A DNA stretch of 64,000 bases. Source: Venturia oleaginea. Taxonomy: Eukaryota; Ascomycota; Dothideomycetes; Venturiales; Venturiaceae. The stretch is taken from the NCBI GenBank assembly GCA_013176395.1, contig JABMLP010000017.1, positions 868,001 through 932,000 of the forward strand, given 5' to 3'. Within the stretch, counting starts at the first letter, position 1; each line of letters opens with the position of its first letter. Below, piece by piece: positions 22,553 to 33,191 of this stretch. A model generated the notes under the pieces. The model was given only the letters and a program-made list of their open reading frames with translations, did not search any database and was not told where the DNA came from. The translations under genes were made by a program, and so were the position numbers.

Positions 22553-22964
22553 ATGCCCTCCCTCACCCAGATGCTGCTCCTCTTCGTGGGCTTTTGTTTC
22601 ACAGCCTCAGCGCAATTCCAGTTCTTCGAGCAAATGTTCAATGGAGGCGGACAGCAGCAACAGCACCAGCAACCTCAGAACGTTCCCAGCGACTCCAATT
22701 GGTACAGGCAGAATTATGATGCTGGTATGTATAATCTTCCTACGAAATTTATCTGCTGACATTTGACAAGCCTACTGCACAAATTTTCTCTGCCCTGGAA
22801 CCCTGGCCTGCGTCCATTTCCCACATCACTGCCCATGCGCACACCCAGACCACGAGGATAAAGTTGAGCTAGGCGACGGAATTGCCATTTGTGCGAGCAA
22901 AGGAGGTTGGAAGGCTGGAGAGACACAGAGGAAGATTGAGTTGGCGAGGAAGGGACTGCTATGA
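22553..22964 (+). CDS. LCL2: LCL2-like small secreted/ER protein
   Basis: Two exons, 22553-22724 and 22771-22964, with a 46-nt GTATGT...CAAG intron; 121 residues. It starts with a signal peptide ([14 protein letters not shown]) followed by a Gln/Gly-rich stretch. The second half is the conserved cysteine-containing LCL2 core: [20 protein letters not shown] and DKVELGDG, ending [13 protein letters not shown]2 (long chronological lifespan protein 2) is a fungal secretory-pathway protein of poorly known function, linked by genetics to ER-associated degradation and lifespan in yeast. It is divergent from NOP10, with starts 258 bp apart. The length matches the family. Confidence 0.9.
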
Positions 22965-24148
22965 GTGGACGACTTGTGGATACGAGCCTGGAGGTTTGAA
23001 AATCGAGCCCGGAGTTTTGAATTTGAGCGAGCGCGTGGAATGAAATCAAATGTACGAATAGGCGTACTGGGAAAATCTTGGAAATGCATAAGGATTTGGG
23101 AATATTGCGTCGAGTTGGAGCTGTTTGAGTAAGAGCTGAATTCTGGCAAAGGCGAAATACGTTGCATGGTAGATACCATGATTTGATGAAAGTGTAGATT
23201 TGAATACAGAGGACCATCAGATGAGTATGATGTCTTTCTTTGCTCTTTACCACCGGCCTTTCGCGGGATGAAATGGTTGTGAAACCTGTAACCGTGGTCT
23301 CGAGAAGAAGCGCAGGACTTGAAGACATTTGGCTTGATGTGCTGTATCTCTTGCTAAAATGACCATCTGGATTGCTTCTAGGCCGCGTTAGCCAGTGCAA
23401 AAGAGCCAGGTGAGATGGTGAACCAAGTGCAGGCGAACATGTTTCGCAGCCGGGTCACATGCGACAATTCAACTTGCAAACCTGGCCAACACCAATGTCG
23501 AGGCACAAAACAAATATCCTTCTTACATGCCACCGAAACTTGTCTCTCCAGTGAGTGCATGCACAGTATTTACATTGCGAGTTGAATGCTACAGTATGCT
23601 AATCGTGTGTTCTGCAGATATATATTTAAATGTCCTGGAATAGTCTTCCAAGCTCTCCGATGGTCTCACTTGTTAGGACACGCTCAGTACTTCAAACGTA
23701 TTCCGAGCTAACCCAAATACCGCCATGAAGGTTTAGAAGCCCGTCATACGTGATTACGCATCCTGTGAGAATAGTTGCTGAGTGATGATGATGGTGATGC
23801 TTTTTGCCCTTTTTTATTTATTTCGCATGTCTTTGAATTGACTGTATTTATGTATCTTCCTGTTCTGTATTCATTGCGCTCCGAGCTTGTTGTGTTTTGC
23901 GCGTGTTGGGGCTGGGTTACATTCACTGGACTGATAATGACTTGTCAACACAACATTCGAAAGGTTACTGAACTGGAAAGAGACACGAACTCTTTGATGT
24001 AACCGCTCTCAATTGAATGGTCAGAGGTTATGGAGCTTCAGCTCGGCTTGAATCCTTCACGTCAAGCAGTCACTCGAACTCTCTTATTGTTAATCATTGA
24101 AGACCCAAACTATCAATAAGAAGCCAGTATTGACACTGAGACAATAAC
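22965..24148. other. Spacer without recognised gene
   Basis: About 1.2 kb. Several short minus-strand frames (for example 22826-23179) overlap the LCL2 gene or its 3' flank and show no domain. Nothing supportable seen. Confidence 0.35.
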
Positions 24149-24987
24149 ATGAAGGCCCTCCATTGTCAACAAAAGCTATTGTCCCGCGCAAGATACATAT
24201 CTTCAATCGCCCTGCCCTCAAACATCCCCAAAAATCCTCCCTCGATACCAATTCCAATTTCAATTCACAATTTACCAAAATCCACCCATTCCAAACAATC
24301 ATCCTCAACTAAATCAAACATATCTTTAACTCCCGGCACCTACCTCCTCGCTCTCTTATCCGCTTACTCGAAAATCGAAGAATTCCTCGACGCCAGTCAA
24401 ATCATTTACCATACCCATCAACAGGATTTCGTCAACCATCTATTCACAACCGCACGCACCGTTCACGATACGAAGTACAACGGACCCCGAGGCTGGGAAT
24501 GCGCTTTTTTTCGGCAAGGTGGTTGCGAATCCTGCAGCCGTGGAGGCGGATGTATACTGTGATGCTCTGAAGGCATGGTTGAAGGGTTATAAAATTATTG
24601 GATATCCGTCGTTGAATGGCATCATCAAGGTTTATGGAGGTAAGTTGTTTAAGAAGTCCAGGAATTTGGAACCTGTTTGAATGATTTGGACGTTTCCGGT
24701 CGGGCATGCACTAATTATCGTTTCTAGCTGCACCGCATCTTGAAGGCCAAAAGCGTCTTTGGGGCCTTCTCGTGCCTTCCAAGATTTCTCGCCGCGTCAA
24801 TAAATCCCATAAGAAGAATAGAAAGTTGGCGCAAGCTGCTTCGGCTTTGATTGAGGATCCGATTGATGATGCGACTCTGGGATTGCAAGATGCCCTTTCC
24901 AACATCGAGAAGAGTCAAGATTTTGAAGGAGAGGAGACCGAGGAAAAGACAGCACCAGTGGCATTTGGTGATATGGTATTTCGTTGA
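24149..24987 (+). pseudogene. Uncharacterised gene with a frame break at a T7 run
   Basis: Exon 1 starts at ATG 24149 with a basic, Ser-rich N-terminus that could be a mitochondrial presequence. The frame is coding-like (LTPGTYLLALLSAYSKIEEF) up to a run of seven T at 24505-24511. Coding continues in the next frame (FFGKVVANPAAVEADVY, then LKGYKIIGYPSLNGIIKVYG) to a GTAAGT donor at 24640. Exon 2 (24728-24987, after TTTCTAG) gives LWGLLVPSKISRRVNKSHKK and an acidic tail. If the run were six T, the spliced length would be an exact multiple of three (249 residues). It is therefore either a base-calling error or a real frameshift. No family recognised. Confidence 0.6.
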
Positions 24988-25769
24988 GTGGTCGAAGAGT
25001 TCATGGCAATGATATGTTTGCGCAATGATCTAGACTCGGAAGCAAAGAGGAGTTTTCAATGCTTCGACACTCGCTTTCTTGGTGGCTGGGTTCTTTTCTT
25101 CGTACTGTGTGGCATTTGTCAGCAGACATTGATGAAGTACAGAATATTATATGTTCAGACCAGTGTTGTTCCATCTTTCACGAGCGTTGCGAAGTCCTGA
25201 TGACATCTGGTTGCGAATTGTGATGAGCTTGAGGTGAGAACACCATATATCCCTGTTCGTTAATTGATTTCCTATCTCCGAGATCACATTTACCTAACCT
25301 TCCCTCTGAATAATTCGTTCACAAAGCGAGGAACCCTAAATTCAGCTCGTTCCGATGTCAATGTTGTCTTGGTCGTTAATGGTGGACTCTGCGGAGGTGG
25401 TTCTTTCTCACGATCTTGTGATGAGGATCAAGACGTTAGTGTACCGGCTGTAAGTAATGATTTCAAAAAGTCACGACGATGGAGACATTTACTCGTCAGT
25501 AATGCGGGGGATATTCAGCATCCAAGAATCTAAGCAAAATTGGATCCTGGGTTCCCCGCATTCTGAATGAAAAGATCTGCAAACTCTTCGCTCTTAGGGC
25601 TGTGAAGGCACCCCGCTTGTGAGCGCTGATGTCGGATTCTATCAGAGTGTTGGTGACTTACGTTTTCTATAAAGGCTTGCGAAAGCGCTGAAACTTGTTA
25701 AACACGGTTAATCATACTTCACTAGCTTAACCACTTCACACATTTGCCTCTTACCAATATCGAGTAGCA
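24988..25769. other. Upstream region of the alcohol oxidase gene
   Basis: About 780 bases. Nothing coding is recognised. It likely contains the promoter of the gene at 25770; ...AACACGGTTAATC... and ACTTCACAC stretches precede the start. Confidence 0.3.
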
Positions 25770-27687
25770 ATGGGTCTCGACACAAAGCTTCCAGAAGATC
25801 TGCGAGAAGTCGATGTGATTGTTTGCGGCGGCGGCTCAGCGGGGTGTGTGCTCACATCACGTCTTGCCCAAGCCGACCCTTCTCTTTCCATTCTTTTGAT
25901 CGAGCAGGGCAAAAACAATCACAATGTCCCCAAAGTCATACATCCTGGCCTCTTTCCAGAAAATTTGGAACCAGATAGCGACTCTGCTATTTTCTGGCAG
26001 GGAAACAAGTCACCAGAACTTGCCGGACGGGCTCCAATTGTACCTTCTGGAGGCATACTTGGAGGCGGCTCGTCCATTAACTGGATGGTATTCACACGTG
26101 GCCAGAGGAGTGACTTTGACAGCTGGAACATGAAGGGATGGAGTGCCGAAGAACTTTTGCCCTTTCTCAAGAAGGTAAGCATATCGTCTTGGCAATGTAT
26201 GGAGACAACCGACAACTAAAACGCAATTATAGCTTGAGACATACCATGGACAAGGAGAAAAAGAGCACCATGGCCATGAGGGACCCATTCACATCTCCAA
26301 GGGCACATTCACAGCCAAGCGAGCTGAGGACGCCTTTATCGACACAGCTGCAGCTTTGGGATATCGTGAGTTCAAGGACTTGCAGAACCTGGATAACAAT
26401 AATGGCACGGAGCGTTGGCTGAGATATGTTGGTCCTGATGGACTCCGTCAAGATGCTGCGCATCGGTATCTTCATCCACTCTTAGACAGTGGAAATTATC
26501 CAAATCTTCATGTCCTCGTTCAGCATAAGATCAAGCGTGTGCTGTTCGACGAGAGCTTGAATGCAAATGGTGTGGAGCTTCATTCCAGCACTGGCGAGCT
26601 CAAAGTCAAGGCAAGAAGACTTGTGGTGCTTTCTTCAGGTGCCAACGGAACGCCTCTCATCTTGGAGAGGTCTGGTCTGGGTGGCTCTCAGATCCTTGAG
26701 CGAGCAGGTGTCAAGCAGTTGGTCGACCTTCCAGGAGTAGGCGCTGACTACCAAGATCACCATCTCTCACTGTGGACATACCGCACTGACCTGACTCCTT
26801 ACGAAACGCTCAATGGCTTCGGGAAGGGAGATTTTGATATCAACAATCCTTCAAAAGAAGTCAAGGCGCTCATGGGATGGAATTCAATGGACGCTTCTGG
26901 CAAGTTTCGCCCAACAGAAGAAGAAGTCGAGGCTCTTGGGCCGGACTTCAAAGCTGCCTGGGACAAAGACTTCAAGAATGCACCAGACAGACCATTGATG
27001 ATCATTGCCATGTACAATGCTTTTTTGGGTAAAAAGGGAGGTATCGCTGGTAATTTTGGTGACTTTTCCACTCTTCCGGACGATGCGGAGTACATATCAT
27101 GTGCGAATTGGACCGCTTATCCATACTCGAGAGGTAGCATCCATATCACCGGTCCTGAAGCAACGAATCCGCCCGACTTCAATGTTGGCTACCTTACCGA
27201 CCCAGGAGACGTGGATTTGAAAAAGCATGTGTGGGCGTACAAGATATCCCGCGAGATGTTCCGCCGCATGGCCATTTACCGTGGAGAGCTTGCTTCAATG
27301 CATCCTCGATTTCCAAAGGGCTCCAAAGCTGCTGTGCAAGAGAGAGCGGACGGCCCAGTCCCAATTGAAACCCCTCGCATCCAATACAGCGCTGATGATG
27401 ACAAGGCTATCGAGGCCGCTATTCGAGAAGTCGTCGGAACTACTTGGCACTCCCTTGGAACTTGCAAGATGAAGCCGAGAGCCGACAAGGGTGTCGTGGA
27501 TGCGTCTCTGAACGTCTATGGTGTGCAAAGGTTGAAGCTTGCGGATTTGAGCGTACCGCCAGAGAATGTTGGAGCGAATACGAACAACACGGCCTTGATG
27601 ATTGGCGAGAAGGCTGCAGATATCATCATTCGAGAGTTGGGCCTAGGATCTAAGAGAAAGGATAGCGGTACCGTGAACAGGGGGTGA
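25770..27687 (+). CDS. GMC-family alcohol (methanol-type) oxidase
   Basis: Two exons, 25770-26174 and 26233-27687, with a 58-nt GTAAGC...TATAG intron; 619 residues. The FAD-binding Rossmann motif is VIVCGGGSAGCVLTSRLA near residue 17, with IEQGKNN as the end of the second strand and GGGSSINWMVFTRG as the GMC signature. The catalytic His/Asn pair is in WHSLGTCKM and NTNNTALMIGEKAA. The overall pattern, including NGFGKGDFDI and ANWTAYPYSRGSIHITGP, matches fungal AOX1-type alcohol oxidases, which oxidise short primary alcohols with O2 to aldehydes and H2O2. Such enzymes are usually peroxisomal, yet this C-terminus (SGTVNRG) is not a PTS1 tripeptide. Methanol from plant pectin is the usual substrate in filamentous fungi (inference). 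Confidence 0.88.
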
Positions 27688-28465
27688 GCAGGTTGAAGTC
27701 TCCAAGAACTCAACAGTGCGCTTTTCAATGTCCCCTTTGCTTTTATGCTCCTGTGAAAATGTGGCTAGCGGTCAATATGAATATCAACAAATTAAAAAGA
27801 CCTACTACTTTATGCGTGTTGCAATGCGCAAATTTCCACTCAACGTCATGTGAACCGATGTGCTTTCCTACCTCGAGCCATGGCTTTGTGGGACTTGGGC
27901 TCGAAGCCGATGGCAATACACCCATGGCACCAAAATTTGCCAGGAATCTATCGGCATCGATGTAAAAGTTGTTGATTCAAGGGTAGGGAGCATCAATTGC
28001 CCACTGAAATCCTGCCAGTTTGTCCGGCATGATGCTCCAAAGGTTCTGAAAGCAGAGAGATGAGACGCTTGGTTTGTACGATTGGTGGCCGCTTGTGCCA
28101 TGCATGAGGTCCAATTCGAAGGTGCCACAGTCTAGTTAAGCGAAGTTGATCCATCCCATGTAAGAACAATAGACGAAGGGAGTGGCTTGTGTCGATGGAA
28201 GCCTTATCCTCTCAGTCATCTTTCGTATACATAGTCGATATCAACGGGTTTTTGAGAAGTGTTTTGGGGCAAAGCTATCGCCAATGGAAATGAATTGACC
28301 TCGGATGAGTTGGTTCAAGTCCACGTGACGGAATCTCGCGAACAAGGGTCGTTCAAGATACCTCCGAAGACAAGAATGGTTCGACGTCGACCAAAAGCGT
28401 TTAAGATGACGGTTCGTGTAGTCCCCTTCCAAGTATTCCATCCAACTAACTGATACAAACCAGCC
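27688..28465. other. Spacer and leader of the Dsc4-like gene
   Basis: About 780 bases without a recognised gene. A TTCCAACTAACTGATACAAACCAG-type pyrimidine/branch-site and acceptor signal just before 28466 suggests an intron in the 5' leader. Confidence 0.35.
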
Positions 28466-29080
28466 ATGAACGACGAGGCCGGCCCGTCCGCCCTAGAGAC
28501 CACCTCGGATACACCAGAAACCCCAACTACTTCTTATGAGGCAGACGATGAAAGCGCACTCTTCCGTTTCTCCGCGAAAAGACGTCTCGATGACTTGACC
28601 TACAACCTAGACTGCCTGATACTGGCCGAGCTCGCCATCCTCTACTACATAGACAACTCCTTCATCTGCCTCGCCATCCGCGCCGGTTTTCAGAACTTGT
28701 ACATGCGACGAGCTCCGCGATCGCACCCTGCTGCTCCCTTGCTATACGCCAATATCCTATGCTTCCTACTCCACCTGTACAGAAAGCAGCCTGAAGCAGG
28801 TGAGGCTCTACGGGGCTACCTGCACGGAGGATTATTGCTAGATTTCATCGGACAACAGGGGCCAACATCAAAATGGCATCTCTTCGTCATGGACATTTTC
28901 CTCACTATGTTACAACTCGTTTCCCACGCGCTGGCGGAAAAAAGGAAGGGCATGGACAAGAGCAGAGAGACCACAGATGTTGACGCGGAAGAGCGAGGCG
29001 AGTCAGAATCCGACGTCATTGCATCTGGACAGGCCATGGTTGCAGAGGTCTATTTGACTGAGATAACTTTTTTTTCATGA
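28466..29080 (+). CDS. DUF1746 membrane protein, Dsc4-like
   Basis: Single exon, 204 residues. After a Ser/Thr/Pro-rich N-terminal 35 residues comes RLDDLTYNLDCLILAELAIL, which begins a run of hydrophobic segments (about 50-75, 95-112 and 140-160) with the typical order LLDFIGQQGP then LFVMDIFLTMLQLV. This resembles the DUF1746 family, whose fission yeast member is Dsc4 of the Golgi/ER Dsc E3 ubiquitin ligase complex that activates SREBP. A DSC role is inferred from the family. The protein is shorter than some relatives, and the frame ends in EITFFS just before an 8-T run, so a longer C-terminus through an unseen intron or a homopolymer error is possible. Confidence 0.6.
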   Translation: MNDEAGPSALETTSDTPETPTTSYEADDESALFRFSAKRRLDDLTYNLDCLILAELAILYYIDNSFICLAIRAGFQNLYMRRAPRSHPAAPLLYANILCFLLHLYRKQPEAGEALRGYLHGGLLLDFIGQQGPTSKWHLFVMDIFLTMLQLVSHALAEKRKGMDKSRETTDVDAEERGESESDVIASGQAMVAEVYLTEITFFS

Positions 29081-30015
29081 CACTGAGGGCGATGAAGTTC
29101 TGTCAAAATTACATAGGATATGGCCGGGAATTTTGGTACCACTCAAATCATTCAAGATGTCTCATTTTGAAATCAATATCCATGATTCCGTTGTTTCGCA
29201 AAGTAAATCAAGACAGCAGTGTTTCATCCGGACCTCGAAATTCACAATCCTTCGCCGTGGCTGCATCATGCACGTCGAAGCTCGTAATTTACCATTCCAG
29301 CCACTCCCCGTAACGATAACGAACGAATCTACGATAAGGGTAAAATAAACTCTTCGTAAGTGCATAATCGGTCCATGATTTTTCTGTTCTTTACTGTATA
29401 CTAAAATGAGTTTATCTATTTCAGATCATCTCGCTACATCTGTGGCCATATAGGAAATACATGGCCAGGTATCTCGCGATGGCGACGATGACTGCAAACA
29501 AGGCTATCCGAAAGCATTGTAAGACACAAAGACCTCTCCATCCCTCCCAGGTCCCATGTAGGCTCATTCATGCAAGTATAATACGCCACCGCCAATCCGA
29601 ATCGTAAGCGGGGTCTCACGATCCCACTAAAATGCCCATGCATCAAGATCTGGGTATCGCAGGGAAACAGCATGAAGAGGCGGAAGAAAGGAAGCGCCTC
29701 GACATGTTGTGGTGCATGCAGGAGGGGTTAACATGCGCCAAGTATGGTAGGGAGGAATGGAATGTCGGTGTGAGGTGAGGGAAACCGAACCCCACGCGCG
29801 CTTAGAGGGATATGCGGGTGGTGCAGGGATTGGGTGTGGCGTGCAGAACTGCAGATGGGCTTGCGCTCTCCCTCCTTTTGGCGCTGTGTCCGTATGTAGC
29901 TATTTTGGTCGAGGTTCGTTTTCAGCTTCTATGATGACCTTGTAGAGATCGTTCTGTGGTTTTTTTGTCGCTAGGTATTCTATAAAAACGTGGAGGCTTT
30001 CAGATACCGTATAAC
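29081..30015. other. Spacer without recognised gene
   Basis: About 930 bases. Only short frames without domains. Nothing supportable. Confidence 0.3.
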
Positions 30016-30392
30016 TTAGCAACCCAATGCATGCTTCTCTTTACCTCCAATCCAGGCATCGTCTTTTCCTATGACCTCTGCCGCATATGCATAGCAGTCT
30101 ATCAGAGTTAGCACCAGTACATAGGATTGGGTAGAGAATCTTACTTGAGCATTCGGTAGGAGCCCCGTCCTCCTTTTGCCAGGTCCTGGTGGACAGGATT
30201 CATCGATCTGAACGGGCCTTGACGAGACCTTGACTTGTTTTGGCACTGAAACCGTTTTTACCAGAACAGCAGCAGAGGCGCCGTTTGTAAGCGTAGGCTG
30301 TGGTGCTGGAAACGATTAGCTATGAAGGTAATACTGGGCGATTCGAGTTGATTTCACCAGATAAGTAGACTAAGGGTGATAGAGAGCTTCAT
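30016..30392 (-). pseudogene. Small cysteine-rich secreted protein, broken copy A
   Basis: The reading starts at ATG 30392 with a hydrophobic leader (MKLSITLSLLI). A 52-nt intron (GTGAAA...TTCCAG) then leads at 30305 into an AYAYKRRLCCC segment with three adjacent cysteines. The frame meets TGA after ARSDR where the sister copy has tryptophan. Beyond the stop, similarity continues (ILS, GAP), then a GTAAGA...GATAG intron and a CYAYA...WIGGKE exon ending at 30016. Signal leader, small size, paired and tripled cysteines and accessory location are the look of a secreted effector-like protein, but no named family is recognised. The nonsense codon makes this copy non-functional as read. Confidence 0.65.
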
Positions 30393-31142
30393 TGTGTTTT
30401 TCGGACGGAATTGGGAGGTAATAGCAAATATTAAGCTTGAAGTGAATTTGGATTAACTGAATGATTTTGTAAGGGAGAAGACGATAAGCATAATAAAGTT
30501 ATCCCTCGAAATAGCCCAGTTCAGATAAGATTTAGACGATACCGCCCGTATTCGATCGATACTAATCTTTGAACTACAGAGGGGCGGTACCCACCCGCGT
30601 GCAACCTTCTCAAGGGCCCCGTGCTATTCACTAATAATATAATAGAATCTACTCCCTCAATCCGTTTCGCGTATTCCAGTGGATCAAGCGCTGTAGTGAC
30701 AATCTGTACGCAGGCTCAGCTTCTGATTCGCGGTTGATAGTATCTCACTAAAAACAAAACTACAAAAGAAGATGGGAAGTACGAGAGATGGAAGTTCCGA
30801 GACCCTCGTAGATAATAATTCCCGCAGAGCATTTGATACCCTCCAGACCATACTAAACTGTAGATTCCGTATTAAGTTGCAGACGAGACCTGGGTAGCTT
30901 CGATACCATCTATTCGTATTTTCGGCTGATTTATCTGCCTCCAGATCGAGATGTCTCGTCTGCAAATTTGGCACGAGTTCGAGAACCTTAGCGCCGGGGT
31001 CAAGCGCTTCGACAGTCGGATTCAAGGGATTCCTAAAGTATGATGGGCGATTGTAAAACAGCTTGCTATGTTTTGATAACAATAACTTTCCCATTCCGAA
31101 TCCACTTCCTAGCTATGATTCTAGCCCAAAGAATCTCGGCGC

Positions 31143-31603
31143 TCAACCTGACGGGTCGTTTCTATAATCCCCGCGTGGAGAGAAACAACTGCTACCCGCA
31201 TAGCTGAATTGCTTCTTCCCGCACCATGCTTTCATCTCTTTACCTCCAATGTAGCCATCTTCTACTCCTCCTTCTTTTGCATATGCGTAGCAATCTACCG
31301 GAATTAGCACCAGTAAATAAGACTAGATGTAGAGAGTCCTACCGCGGGTTGTGCATACGTAAGGAGCGCCTTGATTTGTATTCCACTGCTTATTTGATAG
31401 GATCCATCTGTCGGAACGGGCTTGAACAAGGTCTTTGGTGACCTTGCTATTGCAACCCATGTTGTCGGTACAGCAGCAGAGACGCCATTGATGAGCGTAG
31501 GCTGTTGATATGTTGGAAAAGTATTAGCCACTATGACAATACTCTAGGCATTTCCGGGTGTATTTTACTATATAAATAGACTAAGGCTAACAGAGAGCTT
31601 CAT
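31143..31603 (-). pseudogene. Small cysteine-rich secreted protein, copy B
   Basis: Sister of copy A about 1.2 kb away in the same orientation. ATG 31603 begins MKLSVSLSLFI. The second exon encodes a tryptophan-containing version of the LCCC segment, then ARSDRWIL and a GAPYVCTT segment. A GTAGGA...GGTAG intron joins to DCYAYAKEGG and GYIGGKE, then a C-terminus with two more cysteines ending at 31143. Here the second exon is open, but the first intron looks damaged: the acceptor AG used in copy A reads AA, and the nearest AG (at 31504 on the plus strand) puts the exon out of frame. It may still splice in a way I cannot see. Function unknown. Confidence 0.6.
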
Positions 31604-32260
31604 AATATGGGAATAGTAGATCAGAGTAAGTATTGTTCTTGGAATTGACTGGATGATCTTTCGATGTGAAAGAGAGGGTGGCTTTATCTCCACCGGTTTC
31701 AGTAGAACCTACGTCACTAGACACGGAAAAGATGCACAATTATCCCTTTGAATAGCACAGGTCAAAATTTATCCCGTGGTCATATTCTAGCCTTGGGATT
31801 GGTTTCTAATAAAAAAAGATAAGGATGGTACCTACCTCCTTAATGGCTGTGCCATCATTAATAATACAATATAATCTACGAGAAATGGAGATCCCGAGAC
31901 CCTAACGGATAATTCTTGCCGTATATTTACTACCCTCCAAACCCATAAAGTAGGCAAAAATATTCTGAAGAAAACCTCGGCACCGTGATATCGAGCCCGG
32001 TCCGTACCACTGTTGTCGAGAGCCCTTGCTTTTTAAATGCAGAGTGCGGTGCAGACGTTCGGTTTTCCATGCTGAAAATGCGTACAAGAATAGCTGTCCG
32101 ATTCGTCTCAATCCTTGGCTTTTCATTTAGCCCCCATGGTAAAAGTCCCGAGACCCTTGTAGACGATTCGGGCCTGCTATTTATTATCCCTCAGATCTTC
32201 GGATTCTGATACTGATAAAGACGTTAACACTAAGCAATAATTTTATAAAACACTTCCGGT

Positions 32261-33191
32261 TTTTCTAACGCGTAGATCTTATCCATGTATGCGTAGAATT
32301 CCGTCCGGTCCGTGTAGAGCTTGTGCGAGGAAGGAACATTAAAATCCGGGTTTATTTAGGTGAGAATACGCCAGCGGTAAAGAAGCTGCAGCTGGAAACG
32401 CCAAGTGTAATGTCTTTCTTGGTATCACAATAGTCGGGAGGTCTGATTGATGTATTTCCAGTGTAACTGATATTCAGGCGAGACCCGAAAAGGACTGGTT
32501 TGCGAATGCGAGGAAGGTTCTGAAGAAGCGGTGTCATGACTCGACATAGGTGTCAGATGATGACGAAGGAGCTCCCTCTTCGTGAAAATGGACGCGAAAG
32601 ACGCGATGCCATGACATGAAGGTTGAAGCCGACGATTCGATGGCCGCGGAGAGTGATTGGTGATGCTGTAAGAATGTTTGATGGTACAATACATTGTATA
32701 TTGAACGGATGAATAATACAAGTTTTATCGGACATCGCGACAGCTTGATGCAGCATAATACGGGATGAACAGAAAATAGTATGAAAGGAAGGGAAATGTA
32801 GGAATGTTCATGTGCTATGTGCCACTTTTTCTGGTACGAAACTTGCATTTCTGGGGAACGGTGATGCGTGATGGGTATTTCAAAAGCGAAGAGCAAGACA
32901 TAAGACAAGAAAAAGGTTAGAAAGTAACCCCAGGGCCATGACAGTGCATACTGTATTCCTAATCACTCCTAGAAAAACAACAGATCTACCAGAATGCCGC
33001 TCCATGGGTATCAAAGGCAGTGGAAAAAGTTCGGCGGGGAATATAACGAGTGTCTCGCTTGATAAAATAAAAAAAGTGGAAGGGACAAGTAGTGCAAGAA
33101 AATAAGAAGTTGTATCCAACGACGAGAAGGGAGCCATGGTGACACAGACATCGTTGCCACTACTATGACCGCCATAATAATGGACGTGTCG
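32261..33191. other. 3' flank of the bZIP gene and spacer
   Basis: About 930 bases. Several overlapping minus-strand frames (for example 32534-32908) are Ser/His/Leu-rich without domains and are probably chance frames in the bZIP 3' region. Confidence 0.35.

Larger units (their letters stand above)
30000..32260. repeat. Degenerate direct duplication
   Basis: A module of about 0.9-1.2 kb occurs twice in the same orientation (about 30020-30880 and 31215-31940), each holding a copy of the cysteine-rich gene, its upstream flank (AGACTAAGG, TGATAGAGAGCTTCAT) and a block with GAGACCCT...GGATAATTC...TACCCTCCA. A third partial copy of that last block lies near 32145-32200. Copies are strongly diverged with many transitions, as expected for an old duplication altered by RIP or drift. 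Confidence 0.7.

Noticed and set aside
30684..31094. 136-codon minus-strand frame between the two cysteine-rich copies
   Set aside because: No domain, lies within the duplicated degenerate block, and the matching segment of the other copy is not open.
32534..32908. Overlapping minus-strand frames downstream of the bZIP gene
   Set aside because: Composition is not protein-like and they lie in the likely 3' untranslated region.
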